From UBA7185 sp964606855 (GTDB lineage: Bacteria; Bacillota; Peptococcia; Peptococcales; Peptococcaceae), in the NCBI GenBank assembly GCA_964606855.1, contig CAZSHM010000001.1:62001-126000 (forward strand): a stretch of 64,000 bases of DNA, written 5' to 3'. How positions within the stretch are numbered: the first letter of the stretch is position 1; every line of letters begins with the position of its first letter. The notes below the pieces were generated by a model, which made no database searches, was not told the DNA's origin, and was given only the letters and a program-made list of their open reading frames with translations. Positions 16,771-25,215 of this stretch are shown here, piece after piece. Both the position numbers and the translations under genes were made by a program.

Positions 16771-17855
16771 GGCTGGACGCGGTGGGCGAGTTCGGACTGA
16801 TTGATCGGATCGACATTCCGGCCTGCGGGGCGCAGACGCCGATTCTGGGTATCGGGGATGACTGCGCGGTGCTGCCCTTCGATGCGGCGCGCGACCAGCT
16901 CGTGAGCTGCGATCTGCTGGTGGAGGGCGTGCACTTCCTCCGCGCGCAGATCAGCGCGTATCAGCTCGGGTACAAAGCGGTTGCGGTGAATCTGAGCGAC
17001 GTGGCGGCCATGGGCGGGGTGCCGGCCCATATCCTGCTCTCCCTGGCGCTGCCGGAGGACTATACGGTGGAGGAATGGCAGGAATTCTACCGCGGCGTGG
17101 CGGATATCTGCCGGCGCTACGGGGTGAACGTCATCGGCGGGGACACCACTTCCGGCGAAAAGCTCACCGTCAATGTGACCGTGCTCGGCCTAGTCCAAAA
17201 GGAAGCACTGCATCTGCGCAGCGACGCCAAGCCCGGCGACCGCGTGTTTGTCACGGGGACGCTGGGTGCGAGCCGCGCGGGGCTGGAACTGCTGCTGCGG
17301 CCGGATCTTGCCCCGCGCGAGGAGGACCGGCAGTATCTCTTGCGGCGGCATCTCATGCCGGAGCCCTGCTGCGAGGAGATCGCCCTGCTGAATCGGCTGG
17401 CCGGGCCGTCGCTGCACGCGCTGAACGACATCAGCGACGGCCTGTTCTCCGAGTGCGGCGAGATCGCCTCCTCCAGCGGCGCGGCACTCCTGCTGCGGAG
17501 CGACGCGATCCCCGTGGACGACGCCTGCCGCCGCCTGGCGGCGCAGGCGGGGGAGGATGCCCTGGGCTGGGCCTGCAGCGGCGGAGAGGATTATCAGCTG
17601 GTGGGCACGCTGGAGGCGGCGCGCGCGGAGGAGATCTGCGGGCAGTACCGGGCGCAGAGCGGGAAAGCGATCACGCTCATCGGCTCTGTGCAGGCGGGCG
17701 CGGGGGTCTACTGGCAGGAGGACGGCGGCCTGCGGCCGGTCGCGGAGCGAGGGTACGACCATTTTGCCAGGAGGGCCCGGGATCCGGAAGACGAACCGGG
17801 CGGATCGCGCGCGGCGGAGCGCATAGGAGATTCGCCGCAAAATGGTATGGCATAA
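16767..17855 (+). CDS. thiL: thiamine-monophosphate kinase
   Basis: 362-residue PurM/AIR-synthase-like kinase making thiamine diphosphate. GIGDDCAVL (28-36), DLLVEGVHF (48-56), YKAVAVNLSDVAAMGG (67-82), GGDTTS near 119-124, NDISDGL near 216-222 and GGEDYQLVGT near 275 are all ThiL signatures. The GTG start lies inside the thiD stop codon. C-terminal ~30 residues are unconserved. thiD-thiL is separated from thiH by about 15 kb, so thiamine genes are split into at least two operons here. Confidence 0.95.
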   Translation: MRLDAVGEFGLIDRIDIPACGAQTPILGIGDDCAVLPFDAARDQLVSCDLLVEGVHFLRAQISAYQLGYKAVAVNLSDVAAMGGVPAHILLSLALPEDYTVEEWQEFYRGVADICRRYGVNVIGGDTTSGEKLTVNVTVLGLVQKEALHLRSDAKPGDRVFVTGTLGASRAGLELLLRPDLAPREEDRQYLLRRHLMPEPCCEEIALLNRLAGPSLHALNDISDGLFSECGEIASSSGAALLLRSDAIPVDDACRRLAAQAGEDALGWACSGGEDYQLVGTLEAARAEEICGQYRAQSGKAITLIGSVQAGAGVYWQEDGGLRPVAERGYDHFARRARDPEDEPGGSRAAERIGDSPQNGMA

Positions 17856-17870
17856 GTTGTAACCTCGTGG

Positions 17871-17876
17871 TATAAT
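17871..17876 (+). promoter_or_regulatory. -10 element of the nfeD-floA operon
   Basis: TATAAT just past the thiL stop; a weak -35 TGGCAT lies 17 bases upstream at 17848-17853 inside thiL. Start site near 17883. Confidence 0.55.
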
Positions 17877-17949
17877 GCAGGACATGAGCAGCGTGAATCT
17901 TGCGGAGCGTGACAGGGCGAAGGATGTGTGGAAATAGGAGGGGTGAAGA

Positions 17950-19335
17950 ATGAAAAAACGGATCGTGGCGCTCGCACTGCTCTGCCTGTGCCTGTTTCCG
18001 GTTTTGCCGGCCCGGGCAGACACGCCCCAGCGCGTCATGATTGTCGAGGTGGACGACGCCGTGGAGCAGGGCCTGGCATCCTATCTGGAGCGAAATCTGA
18101 ACCGCGCGGCGGAGCAGCAGGCGGATATTCTGATTCTGGAGCTGGACACGCCGGGCGGACGGGTGGACGCCGCCCAGGACATCAAGCGTCTCCTGTACCA
18201 GACGGACATCGAGACCGTGGCGCTGGTGAAGGACCAGGCGCTCTCGGCGGGGGCCTACATCGCGCTCTGCTGCGATAAGATCGCCATGATGCCGGGCAGC
18301 ACCTTGGGGGATGCGGAGATGCTGGTCAACGGGGAGCGGGCCGACGAAAAATACCTCGGTCCCTGGCGGGAGGAATTCGCCTCCATCGCCGAGGACAAGG
18401 GCAGAGATCCGGAGATCGCGAAGGCATTCGTGGACCGGGACATCGAGATTCCGGGCGTTGTGGAGGCGGGCAAGCTCCTGACGCTGACACCGCAGCGGGC
18501 CCTGGAACTGGGCATGGCCGACGTACTGGTCGAGGATCGGGAGGAACTCCTGGAGTGGCTCGGCGCGGCGGACGCGCAGCTGATCTACAGCGATATGACC
18601 GCCGGCGAGCGCATCACGCGCTTTCTGACGCATCCGAACGTGGCGCCGATCCTGCTCGCGGGGGGCATTCTCTGCCTGATTGTGGAGCTTTTTACGCCGG
18701 GGCTCGGAATTCCGGCGGTTGCGGGTGTGGTTCTCTTGGGACTGTATTTTGGAGGGCATCTGATGGCGGGAATAGCGAACTGGTTTGCTCTGCTTCTGTT
18801 TATTGTGGGGCTTATACTGTGCTTCATTGAGATTCTGACGCCGGGTTTCGGCATCTTCGCCCTGAGCGGCATCGCCTGTATCGTCGGCAGCATCTTTCTC
18901 ACCACGCCGGATCTGCTCACCGCGGTCAAGTATCTGGCGGTGATTCTGGCGGTGGTGGTGATCGCCGTGCCGATTCTGGCGAAACTGTTCAGCAAGAGCC
19001 GGTTCCTGGACCGCCTGATGGTGCGCTACCGCCTGACGACCGACGCCGGCTACGTTGCCGGGGCGGAGGAGCAGGACAGCTATGTCGGCCGGACCGGTGT
19101 GGCGGCGTCGATGCTGCGCCCGGCGGGCATCGTGGAGCTGGACGACGGCACCAGGCTGGATGTGGTGACCCGGGGCGACTATATCGAGCAGGGCGAGCCC
19201 GTGCGGGTCATCCGCCGCGAGGGAACGTGGCTTGTGGTGGAGCAACTGCGGCCGGAGGACGCGCAGACGGAGGGCGCGCAGCCCGCCCGGAACGGGGATT
19301 CGGGCGAATCCCCCGCGCAGGGCGGAGACAACTAG
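17950..19335 (+). CDS. NfeD-family membrane serine protease (long form)
   Basis: 461 residues. Signal peptide/TM at 5-22 ending in PARA-D; ClpP/Clp-crotonase-like protease domain about 28-215 with DTPGGRVDAA, the nucleophile context ALSAGAYIAL and downstream PGSTLGDA; four or five hydrophobic segments at about 222-345; C-terminal cytosolic or outer OB-fold NfeD domain (GRTGVAASMLRPAGIVELDDG...) at 375-435; acidic low-complexity tail. Partner of flotillin: nfeD-floA is a conserved pair thought to process or organise membrane proteins in lipid microdomains. RBS AGGAGG before ATG. Confidence 0.92.
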   Translation: MKKRIVALALLCLCLFPVLPARADTPQRVMIVEVDDAVEQGLASYLERNLNRAAEQQADILILELDTPGGRVDAAQDIKRLLYQTDIETVALVKDQALSAGAYIALCCDKIAMMPGSTLGDAEMLVNGERADEKYLGPWREEFASIAEDKGRDPEIAKAFVDRDIEIPGVVEAGKLLTLTPQRALELGMADVLVEDREELLEWLGAADAQLIYSDMTAGERITRFLTHPNVAPILLAGGILCLIVELFTPGLGIPAVAGVVLLGLYFGGHLMAGIANWFALLLFIVGLILCFIEILTPGFGIFALSGIACIVGSIFLTTPDLLTAVKYLAVILAVVVIAVPILAKLFSKSRFLDRLMVRYRLTTDAGYVAGAEEQDSYVGRTGVAASMLRPAGIVELDDGTRLDVVTRGDYIEQGEPVRVIRREGTWLVVEQLRPEDAQTEGAQPARNGDSGESPAQGGDN

Positions 19336-19381
19336 GCGATAGACCGGCCGGGAGCGCCGGACAGAAAAGGGGGATAACGCA

Positions 19382-20356
19382 ATGGCAGGTTTGATAATGA
19401 TCATTTTACTGTTTGTGATCTTGCTGATGGTCTTTTTCCGTTTTGTGCCCATCGGCCTTTGGATTTCCGCGTTGGCGGCGGGCGTCCGGGTCGGGCTGTT
19501 CAACCTGATCGGGATGCGGCTGCGCCGGGTGCCGCCGCAGAAAATCGTTCTGCCGCTGATCAAGGCCACCAAGGCGGGCATCGATATGGACACCTCCAAG
19601 CTGGAGGCGCACTACCTGGCCGGCGGCAATGTGGACAAGGTGATCGACGCGCTGATCGCGGCGGAGCGCGCCGGCATCGAGCTGAACTTTTCGCGGGCGG
19701 CGGCCATCGATCTGGCGGGCCGCGATGTGAAGGAAGCCGTGATGGTGTCCGTCACGCCGAAAGTGATCGAGACGCCGGTGATCGCCGCCATGGCCAAAAA
19801 CGGCATTCAGGTCAAGGCCATCGCCCGGGTGACGGTGCGCGCCAACATCGACCGCCTGGTCGGCGGTGCCGGGGAGGAAACCATCATCGCCCGTGTCGGC
19901 GAGGGCATCGTCAGCACCGTGGGCAGTTCGGAGAGCCACAAGGATGTGCTGGAGAACCCGGACAACATTTCCAAGACGGTGCTGGCCAAGGGGCTGGACT
20001 CCGGAACGGCCTTTGAGATCCTCTCCATCGATATCGCCGATGTCGATGTCGGAAAGAACATCGGCGCGGAACTGCAGATTGACCAGGCGGAGGCGGACAA
20101 GAACATCGCCCAGGCAAAGGCCGAGGAGCGGCGCGCGATGGCGGTCGCCCAGGAGCAGGAGATGAAAGCGCGGGTGCAGGAGATGCGGGCGCGCGTGGTG
20201 GAGGCCGAGGCAGAGGTGCCGATCGCGCTTGCGGAGGCGCTGCGCAAAGGCAATATGGGTGTGATGGATTACTACAACATGCTCAATATTCAGGCGGATA
20301 CCACGATGCGGGATCACATCGCCACGGCGACCAGCCCGACCCTGGACAAAGAATAG
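19382..20356 (+). CDS. floA: flotillin-like protein FloA
   Basis: 324 residues. N-terminal membrane hairpin (residues 3-25), PHB/SPFH domain up to about 200 (VSVTPKVIETPVIAAMAKNGIQ), Glu/Ala-rich coiled-coil 210-275 (EADKNIAQAKAEERRAMAVAQEQEMKAR region) and a conserved tail. Scaffolds functional membrane microdomains. Located 46 bases after nfeD with its own strong RBS AAAAGGGGG. Length and sequence are normal for YqfA/FloA. Confidence 0.95.
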   Translation: MAGLIMIILLFVILLMVFFRFVPIGLWISALAAGVRVGLFNLIGMRLRRVPPQKIVLPLIKATKAGIDMDTSKLEAHYLAGGNVDKVIDALIAAERAGIELNFSRAAAIDLAGRDVKEAVMVSVTPKVIETPVIAAMAKNGIQVKAIARVTVRANIDRLVGGAGEETIIARVGEGIVSTVGSSESHKDVLENPDNISKTVLAKGLDSGTAFEILSIDIADVDVGKNIGAELQIDQAEADKNIAQAKAEERRAMAVAQEQEMKARVQEMRARVVEAEAEVPIALAEALRKGNMGVMDYYNMLNIQADTTMRDHIATATSPTLDKE

Positions 20357-20367
20357 GATGATGTTCT

Positions 20368-21081
20368 ATGGATGTTTTGATTGTACTCCTCGTCGCGGGC
20401 ATCCTGTTCTACACCGGCAGCAAGCGGAGCCGGAAGGCGAAAGCGGAGCGGGCGCGGCGCCTTGCCGCGCAGGAAGAGGAGGCAAAACGGACGCCGCAGC
20501 CGAAGGCGGCAAAGCAGAAGCCCGCTGCCGCGTCCAAGGCGCAGAAAGCATCCGCGCAGGGGGAAACACGCGCGAAGACAGCGCAGCCTGCCGCAAAAAA
20601 GGCAAAGGCGGCGCAGCCTGCCGCGAAAAAGGCAAAGGCGGCGCAGACGGCTGCGAAAGGTTCGGCGGCGCCGCAGCCTGCCGAAAAAAATTCGAAGGCG
20701 GCGCAGCAGCCCAAGGCGCAAAAACCCGTCCAGCAGAAAAAATCGCCTAAGGCATCGCCGGCGTCCCAGCGGCCGGATATCGCGATGGAGCAGAGCACGC
20801 TGATTGAGCAGCGGCCGGATCGCGAACAGCGGGGCGCGCACACGAAGGTGCAGGCCAGTGTCAAACCGCTGAAAAACGCCTACGAAAACGACGAGCACTG
20901 TGAACACCGCATTGAGCTCAACCCGGAGATCCAGTACAGCGGGCAGAAGCACGCGGAGGGGATCATCCCCAAAGTGCAGGTGCGCACGGACGGGGAGAGC
21001 CTGGTGCAGGGGATCATCTGGGCGGAGATTCTGGGCAGGCCAAAGGCGCATCAGCGCATGCAGCCGCGTTTCCCGCGCTGA
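20368..21081 (+). CDS. membrane-anchored Lys/Ala/Pro-rich protein of unknown function
   Basis: 237 residues, not recognised. One N-terminal TM (residues 2-16, VLIVLLVAGILFY) followed by basic residues, so the body should be cytoplasmic. Residues 30-135 are low complexity, rich in Ala, Lys, Gln and Pro, including near-identical ten-residue repeats (AAQPAAKKAK). The C-terminal 85 residues look folded (HCEHRIELNPEIQYSG...VQGIIWAEILGRPKAHQ) and are probably the functional part. It starts 11 bases after floA and ends before a terminator, so it is likely the third member of the nfeD-floA operon and may act at flotillin domains. Composition similar to histone-H1-like or IF2 linkers should not be read as function. 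Confidence 0.75.
   Translation: MDVLIVLLVAGILFYTGSKRSRKAKAERARRLAAQEEEAKRTPQPKAAKQKPAAASKAQKASAQGETRAKTAQPAAKKAKAAQPAAKKAKAAQTAAKGSAAPQPAEKNSKAAQQPKAQKPVQQKKSPKASPASQRPDIAMEQSTLIEQRPDREQRGAHTKVQASVKPLKNAYENDEHCEHRIELNPEIQYSGQKHAEGIIPKVQVRTDGESLVQGIIWAEILGRPKAHQRMQPRFPR
20581..20660 (+). repeat. 30-bp in-frame tandem repeats
   Basis: Units 20581-20610 and 20611-20640 differ at one base; a third unit (20641-20660) is truncated and diverged. A fourth remnant with GCAGCCTGCCG begins near 20671. They encode AQPAAKKAKA units in the linker of the preceding ORF and could vary in number by slippage. Confidence 0.85.
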
Positions 21082-21201
21082 AGAGCGCCCGCGCGGCGGC
21101 GCGAGACGCGGAGCGCGTGGAGTGCCGGCGAGGGCGCACGCCCGGAGACGCGCGCGGAAACGCGGCACACACCTTTTTTCCCAATCCGTTCACTTCGAGA
21201 G

Positions 21202-21235
21202 AAACCGGCGCAGCGGAAAAAGCGCGCCGGTTTTT
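21202..21235 (+). terminator. terminator of the nfeD-floA operon
   Basis: ACCGGCGC (21204-21211) pairs with GCGCCGGT (21224-21231) followed by TTTTT. The rest of the gap 21082-21473 shows no convincing gene; an in-frame extension of the following ORF runs through it without an RBS. Confidence 0.75.
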
Positions 21236-21473
21236 CCTGCGGGGAAGAACGTGCGGTTTTTCGGAGAGCGGCGCGGAGGGGATGGGAAAGGATTTTTTTG
21301 GAAAGTGCCGCCGCAGGAAGGAAAAGGGCCTGCCGCCGGAGAATAACTTACCATACAGTACAGCGGGCGCGGGTCTGCCCATCCTGCGGGAAGCAGGCGC
21401 CGGCCGCGGCGGGCGCGCCGTTCGAAATCCCCGCGCTCGGAACGCGCGGCGGCAAACAGAGACAGGGGGCAAC

Positions 21474-22769
21474 ATGAGAGACTTTTTTTCCGAATTACAG
21501 CGGGCCTATCGCTTCAGCGATTCGCTCCTATCCCAGCTGGAGCAGGCCTGCGATGCGGTGCGGCCCTGCTGGGAACAGGTGCGCGGGCACACCTGGCAGG
21601 CGCAGCTGCGCGTGCTCTCGGCGTTTCAGCGGCAGCAGGCATCCGATTTCCATCTCAACGGTTCCACCGGCTACGGCTACGGCGATGTGGGCCGTGATGT
21701 GCTGGAGCGGATCTGGGCCGATGTGTTCGGCGCGGAAAAGGCGCTGGTGCGCTCCAACATCGTCTCCGGCACGCACGCTCTGGCGCTGTGCCTGTTCGGC
21801 AATTTGCTGCCGGGGGATTGTTTTGTCTCCATCAGCGGCGCGCCCTACGACACCCTGCAGACGATCATCGGCAGGGACGGGGAGGCGGGCACGCTCTCCG
21901 AGCTGGGGGTTCGGCACCGTGTGGTGGAGCTGAAGGGGGAGGACTTCGACTATGCCGCCATCGCCCGCGCCCTCACGCCGGACACCAAGATGGTGTGCAT
22001 CCAGCGCTCGCGCGGCTACAGCTGGCGTAACGCTTTATCGGTGGCGCAGATCGGGCAGGCCGTCGCCTTCGTGAAGGAGCGCGCGCCCGGGGCGATCTGT
22101 ATGGTGGACAACTGCTACGGGGAGTTTGTGGAGGATCAGGAGCCGACGGCGGTCGGCGCGGATCTGATCGCCGGCTCGCTGATCAAGAATCCAGGCGGCG
22201 GGTTGGCGCCGCGCGGCGGTTACGTGGCGGGCAGGGCGGATCTGGTGGACCGCGCCGCGGCCCGCCTCACGGCGCCGGGCATCGCGGCGGATGTCGGTTC
22301 GGCGCTGGATTTCAACCGCCTGGCGTATCAGGGGCTTTTCCTGGCGCCGCTGATTGTGGAGCAGGCTCTGCAGGGAGCCATCTATGCGGCGCAGGTGCTG
22401 CAGCAGCTGGGATATGCCGTCTCGCCGGGGCCGAGGGATGCGCGCACGGACATCATTCAGGCGGTTCGGCTGGGTGCGCCGCGCCGCGTCAGCTGCTTCT
22501 GCCGCGGGATACAGAAGGCATCCCCGCTGGATGCGCATGTGATGCCGGAGGCCGCACAGCTCCCGGGCTATCCGGATCCGGTTATCATGGCGGGGGGCAC
22601 GTTTGTGCAGGGTTCCTCCATCGAGCTCAGCGCGGACGGGCCGATGCGTCCGCCGTATATCGTCTATCTGCAGGGCGGTTTGTCGCTGGCACACTGCATC
22701 GCGGGCGTAGCATCGGCGGCGGCGGAGCTGGAGCGGGACGCGGAGGCGCGGCCGGAAAAATTTGTGTGA
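21474..22769 (+). CDS. PLP-dependent 'aluminium resistance' family protein (methionine gamma-lyase-like)
   Basis: 431-residue fold-type I PLP enzyme of the family called aluminium resistance protein / YnbB (PF06838). Visible features: FHLNGSTGYGYGDVGRD near 61-77, NIVSGTHALALCLFG near 95-109 (PLP phosphate loop), MVDNCYGEF near 205-213 and the PLP-lysine segment GSLIKNPGGGLAPRGGY near 230-246. ATG 21474 follows AGGGGGC; the open frame continues upstream but without RBS. Probably a carbon-sulfur lyase acting on a Cys/Met-like substrate; the physiological substrate of the family is not established. Often found near genome-maintenance genes, as here before recA. Confidence 0.88.
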   Translation: MRDFFSELQRAYRFSDSLLSQLEQACDAVRPCWEQVRGHTWQAQLRVLSAFQRQQASDFHLNGSTGYGYGDVGRDVLERIWADVFGAEKALVRSNIVSGTHALALCLFGNLLPGDCFVSISGAPYDTLQTIIGRDGEAGTLSELGVRHRVVELKGEDFDYAAIARALTPDTKMVCIQRSRGYSWRNALSVAQIGQAVAFVKERAPGAICMVDNCYGEFVEDQEPTAVGADLIAGSLIKNPGGGLAPRGGYVAGRADLVDRAAARLTAPGIAADVGSALDFNRLAYQGLFLAPLIVEQALQGAIYAAQVLQQLGYAVSPGPRDARTDIIQAVRLGAPRRVSCFCRGIQKASPLDAHVMPEAAQLPGYPDPVIMAGGTFVQGSSIELSADGPMRPPYIVYLQGGLSLAHCIAGVASAAAELERDAEARPEKFV

Positions 22770-22821
22770 GCCTATTGCGAAAAAAAACAGGAACCGCTAA
22801 AATGAGAGGGGCAGACGGCAT

Positions 22822-22873
22822 CTCCCCCGGGAAAATCCGGGAGAGGCAAAACGGGCCGACCGGCCGTTTTGCC
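22822..22873. other. two adjacent stem-loops upstream of recA
   Basis: CTCCC..CCGG with CCGGGAGAG (about 22822-22844) followed directly by the perfect 10-bp stem GGCAAAACGG (22845-22854) / CCGTTTTGCC (22864-22873). No T-run follows, so these are weak terminators or leader structures. A further stem CCCGCCG/CGGCGGG lies near 22932-22948, just before the recA RBS. I found no CGAAC-N4-GTTCG LexA box in this gap. Confidence 0.5.
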
Positions 22874-22970
22874 GGGGCGGCCGAGAATCAGAAGGGCGGA
22901 CAGCAGGGGGATCAGAGGTTGACGTGCACATCCCGCCGTTCCGGCGGGACTTTACACATGGAGGGCGCAT

Positions 22971-24062
22971 ATGGCAGAATCGAGCAGCAAGAAACAGGAA
23001 CGCCCGGCGGAGCAGGACCGCGCCGCGGCGCTGGAGAACGTGTTACGACAGATCGATCGTCAGTTTGGCAAGGGCACGCTGATGCGTCTGGGCGATAAAG
23101 AGACGGTGGACATGGAGGTCATCTCCACCGGGTCCATCGCCCTGGACAGCGCACTGGGCGTCGGCGGGGTGCCCAAGGGGCGCATCATCGAGATCTTTGG
23201 GCCGGAGTCCTCCGGCAAAACCACTGTGGCGCTCCACATTGTGGCCGAGTGCCAAAAGACCGGGGGCGTGGCCGCCTTCATCGACGCGGAGCACGCGCTG
23301 GATCCCGTCTACGCCAAAAAAATCGGCGTGGACGTGGACAATCTTCTGATCTCGCAGCCGGACTACGGAGAGCAGGCGCTGGAAATTTGCGATGCGCTGA
23401 CGCGCAGCGGCGCGGTGGATGTCATTGTGGTGGACTCTGTGGCTGCCCTGACGCCCCGCGCGGAGATCGAGGGAGAGATGGGCGATTCCCACGTCGGGCT
23501 CCTGGCCCGCCTGATGTCCCAGGCCCTGCGCAAGATGACGGCAAACATCAGCAAGAACAACACCACGATGATTTTCATCAACCAGATCCGCGAAAAAATC
23601 GGCGTCACCTACGGCAGCAACGAGACGACGACCGGCGGCAGAGCGCTCAAATTCTATGCCTCCGTGCGTCTCGATGTGCGGCGCGTGGGCGCGCTGAAGC
23701 GCGGCAGCGAGATTGTCGGCAACCGCACACGGGTCAAGGTGGTCAAGAACAAGGTCGCGCCGCCCTTCAAGACGGTGGAGTTTGACATTATGTACGGGGA
23801 GGGCATCTCCAACGAGGGCAGCATCGTCGATGTGGGTGTGGAACTCGGGATTATCCGCAAGAGCGGTTCCTGGTTCTCCTACGAGGGAGAAAAGATCGGC
23901 CAGGGGCGCGACAATGCGAAGGCCTACCTGAAGGCCAATCCGGAGACGCGGGACGAGATCGAGGAGAAGATTCGTCAGCACGCGCAGTCCATCGGTATGG
24001 TGGTGGAAGCGCAGGACGACGAGGAGGATGCGGACGATTTCTTCGGCGGCGAGGACGAATAG
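22971..24062 (+). CDS. recA: recombinase RecA
   Basis: 363 residues; strand exchange in recombinational repair and co-protease of LexA. Walker A GPESSGKTT at 77-85, Walker B region VIVVDSVAAL near 150, L2 loop INQIREKIG near 203-211 and GGRALKFYASVRLDVRR. The acidic tail (DDEEDADDFFGGEDE) is typical. RBS GGAGGG before ATG. Followed after about 150 bases by recX, its usual regulator. Confidence 0.98.
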   Translation: MAESSSKKQERPAEQDRAAALENVLRQIDRQFGKGTLMRLGDKETVDMEVISTGSIALDSALGVGGVPKGRIIEIFGPESSGKTTVALHIVAECQKTGGVAAFIDAEHALDPVYAKKIGVDVDNLLISQPDYGEQALEICDALTRSGAVDVIVVDSVAALTPRAEIEGEMGDSHVGLLARLMSQALRKMTANISKNNTTMIFINQIREKIGVTYGSNETTTGGRALKFYASVRLDVRRVGALKRGSEIVGNRTRVKVVKNKVAPPFKTVEFDIMYGEGISNEGSIVDVGVELGIIRKSGSWFSYEGEKIGQGRDNAKAYLKANPETRDEIEEKIRQHAQSIGMVVEAQDDEEDADDFFGGEDE

Positions 24063-24213
24063 TCCGCCCAGAATCTGTCCTGAGCGAAAAAGGATGTAGC
24101 AGAGCCTGAAGCAGCGTGAAAGAGACGGCGGAACGCGCAGAGTTCTCAGGATGGAACGGCGGGTTTCCGCGGTTTCTTTTCGCTGCGGAACAGGAGCAGC
24201 GGAGGGAGATCAG

Positions 24214-24702
24214 ATGGACAGCCTGGAGGAGGCTAAGCAGACAGCACTTCGCTATGTGGAAGTGCGGCTCCGCACGGAGCGCGAGGTTGCGGAGCAGCTG
24301 CGGAAAAAAAAGTATGCGGCGGAGGTGATCGACGCCGTGCTGCAGTTTTTGCGGGAATATCAGTATCTGGACGACCGCGCCTACTGCCGCAGCTGGATTT
24401 ATGACCGCATGCAGTTTCATCCCTGCGGGCGGCGTAAGATGGCGGCCGATCTGGCAAAAAAGATATCCGACCGGGACCTGATTCTGCAGAGTCTGGAAGA
24501 ATACTTTCCACCGGAGGAGGAGTATGCGCTGGCGCTGGAGGCGGCACAGAAAAAATTGGCGGAGGGGCCTGTTTCGATGGAGAAATTGGGGCGCTTCCTG
24601 AGCAGCAGGGGCTACGGGACCGCCATCATCGGGCAGGTGTTCCGCTCCGAGCAGGTGGCGGAGCTGCTGCGGCAGGAAGAGGCGCCGCGCGACTTCGACT
24701 GA
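24214..24702 (+). CDS. recX: regulatory protein RecX
   Basis: 162-residue all-helical RecX, which caps or modulates RecA filaments. The three RecX repeats are visible: ALRYVEVRLRTEREVAEQLRKK, VLQFLREYQYLDDRAYCRSW with Y-DD-YA motif, and the third near KLGRFLSSRGYGTAIIGQVF. ATG 24214 has GGAGGGAG 6-13 bases upstream. In operon with recA; terminator follows immediately. Confidence 0.9.
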   Translation: MDSLEEAKQTALRYVEVRLRTEREVAEQLRKKKYAAEVIDAVLQFLREYQYLDDRAYCRSWIYDRMQFHPCGRRKMAADLAKKISDRDLILQSLEEYFPPEEEYALALEAAQKKLAEGPVSMEKLGRFLSSRGYGTAIIGQVFRSEQVAELLRQEEAPRDFD

Positions 24703-24707
24703 GGCGG

Positions 24708-24731
24708 CTGTTCTCCGGAGAACGCTTTTTT
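24708..24731 (+). terminator. terminator of recA-recX
   Basis: Perfect palindrome GTTCTCCGGAGAAC (24710-24723), GC, then six T. Confidence 0.85.
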
Positions 24732-24829
24732 CCGTGCACAGCCGCAGAGACGCCGCGCCGGGGATGCATAAAAGGAATGCGCGGCTTGGCCCGCGCGCGA
24801 AAAAAATACAGTATGTGCCCATATGCTAC

Positions 24830-24858
24830 TTGACAGGCGGCGCAGGAATCCTTAAAAT
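24830..24858 (+). promoter_or_regulatory. strong promoter of the rny leader / possible small RNA
   Basis: Perfect TTGACA at 24830-24835, 17-base spacer, TAAAAT at 24853-24858. The nearest start codon (rny) is about 350 nt downstream. Confidence 0.8.
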
Positions 24859-24864
24859 TAGAAG

Positions 24865-25106
24865 GTAAGGGCTTTATGCGAAATTGCGCCTGCTTCTGTT
24901 CGGCGGCACGCGGCCGCGTGTATATATAAAATTGTAGCATGGTGAGATGCGGATGCACATGGCATATGTGCATAAAAATGCATATGGGAGAAACTGTGAA
25001 CTGCAGGCTTATATATCGTTCAGAGGAGACGGCAGAGGGTCGTTCTGATGCTCTGCCCAGGGCAATTTCGGCAAATCGGAAATCGGTTTGCTTTTTTTAT
25101 TTGCCG
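24865..25106 (+). ncRNA. structured leader with intrinsic terminator upstream of rny (attenuator or small RNA)
   Basis: About 235-nt transcript between the promoter and an internal terminator. Stems seen: TGCACAT (24954-24960)/ATGTGCA (24966-24972); GGCAGAG (25031-25037)/CTCTGCC (25051-25057); terminator GCAAATCG (25071-25078)/CGGTTTGC (25084-25091) with seven T. An alternative stem CGGCAAAT (25069-25076)/ATTTGCCG (25099-25106) overlaps the terminator and would exclude it. This is the layout of an attenuator, but it could also be a free-standing small RNA. No T-box or known riboswitch core recognised. 74-codon ORF at 24939 lacks an RBS and is not supported. Confidence 0.6.
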
Positions 25107-25215
25107 AGAGCAGTTGGAGAAAGGCCTCTTGCGGGTCAGAGCAAAAGATTTCCGAACCTATAGCATCGCAATCCATAAAAGCAGAGCAAACTTCGAGAGA
25201 AAGGAGGAACAAGCA

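Noticed and set aside
20581..20700. CRISPR-like repeats
   Set aside because: Units are directly adjacent 30-mers without spacers and are in frame in a coding low-complexity linker.
22770..22970. LexA (SOS) box upstream of recA
   Set aside because: No CGAAC-N4-GTTCG match on either strand; only GC-rich hairpins.
24939..25163. 74-codon ORF in the rny leader
   Set aside because: No RBS, contains the terminator hairpin, no recognisable domain; RNA structure explains the region better.
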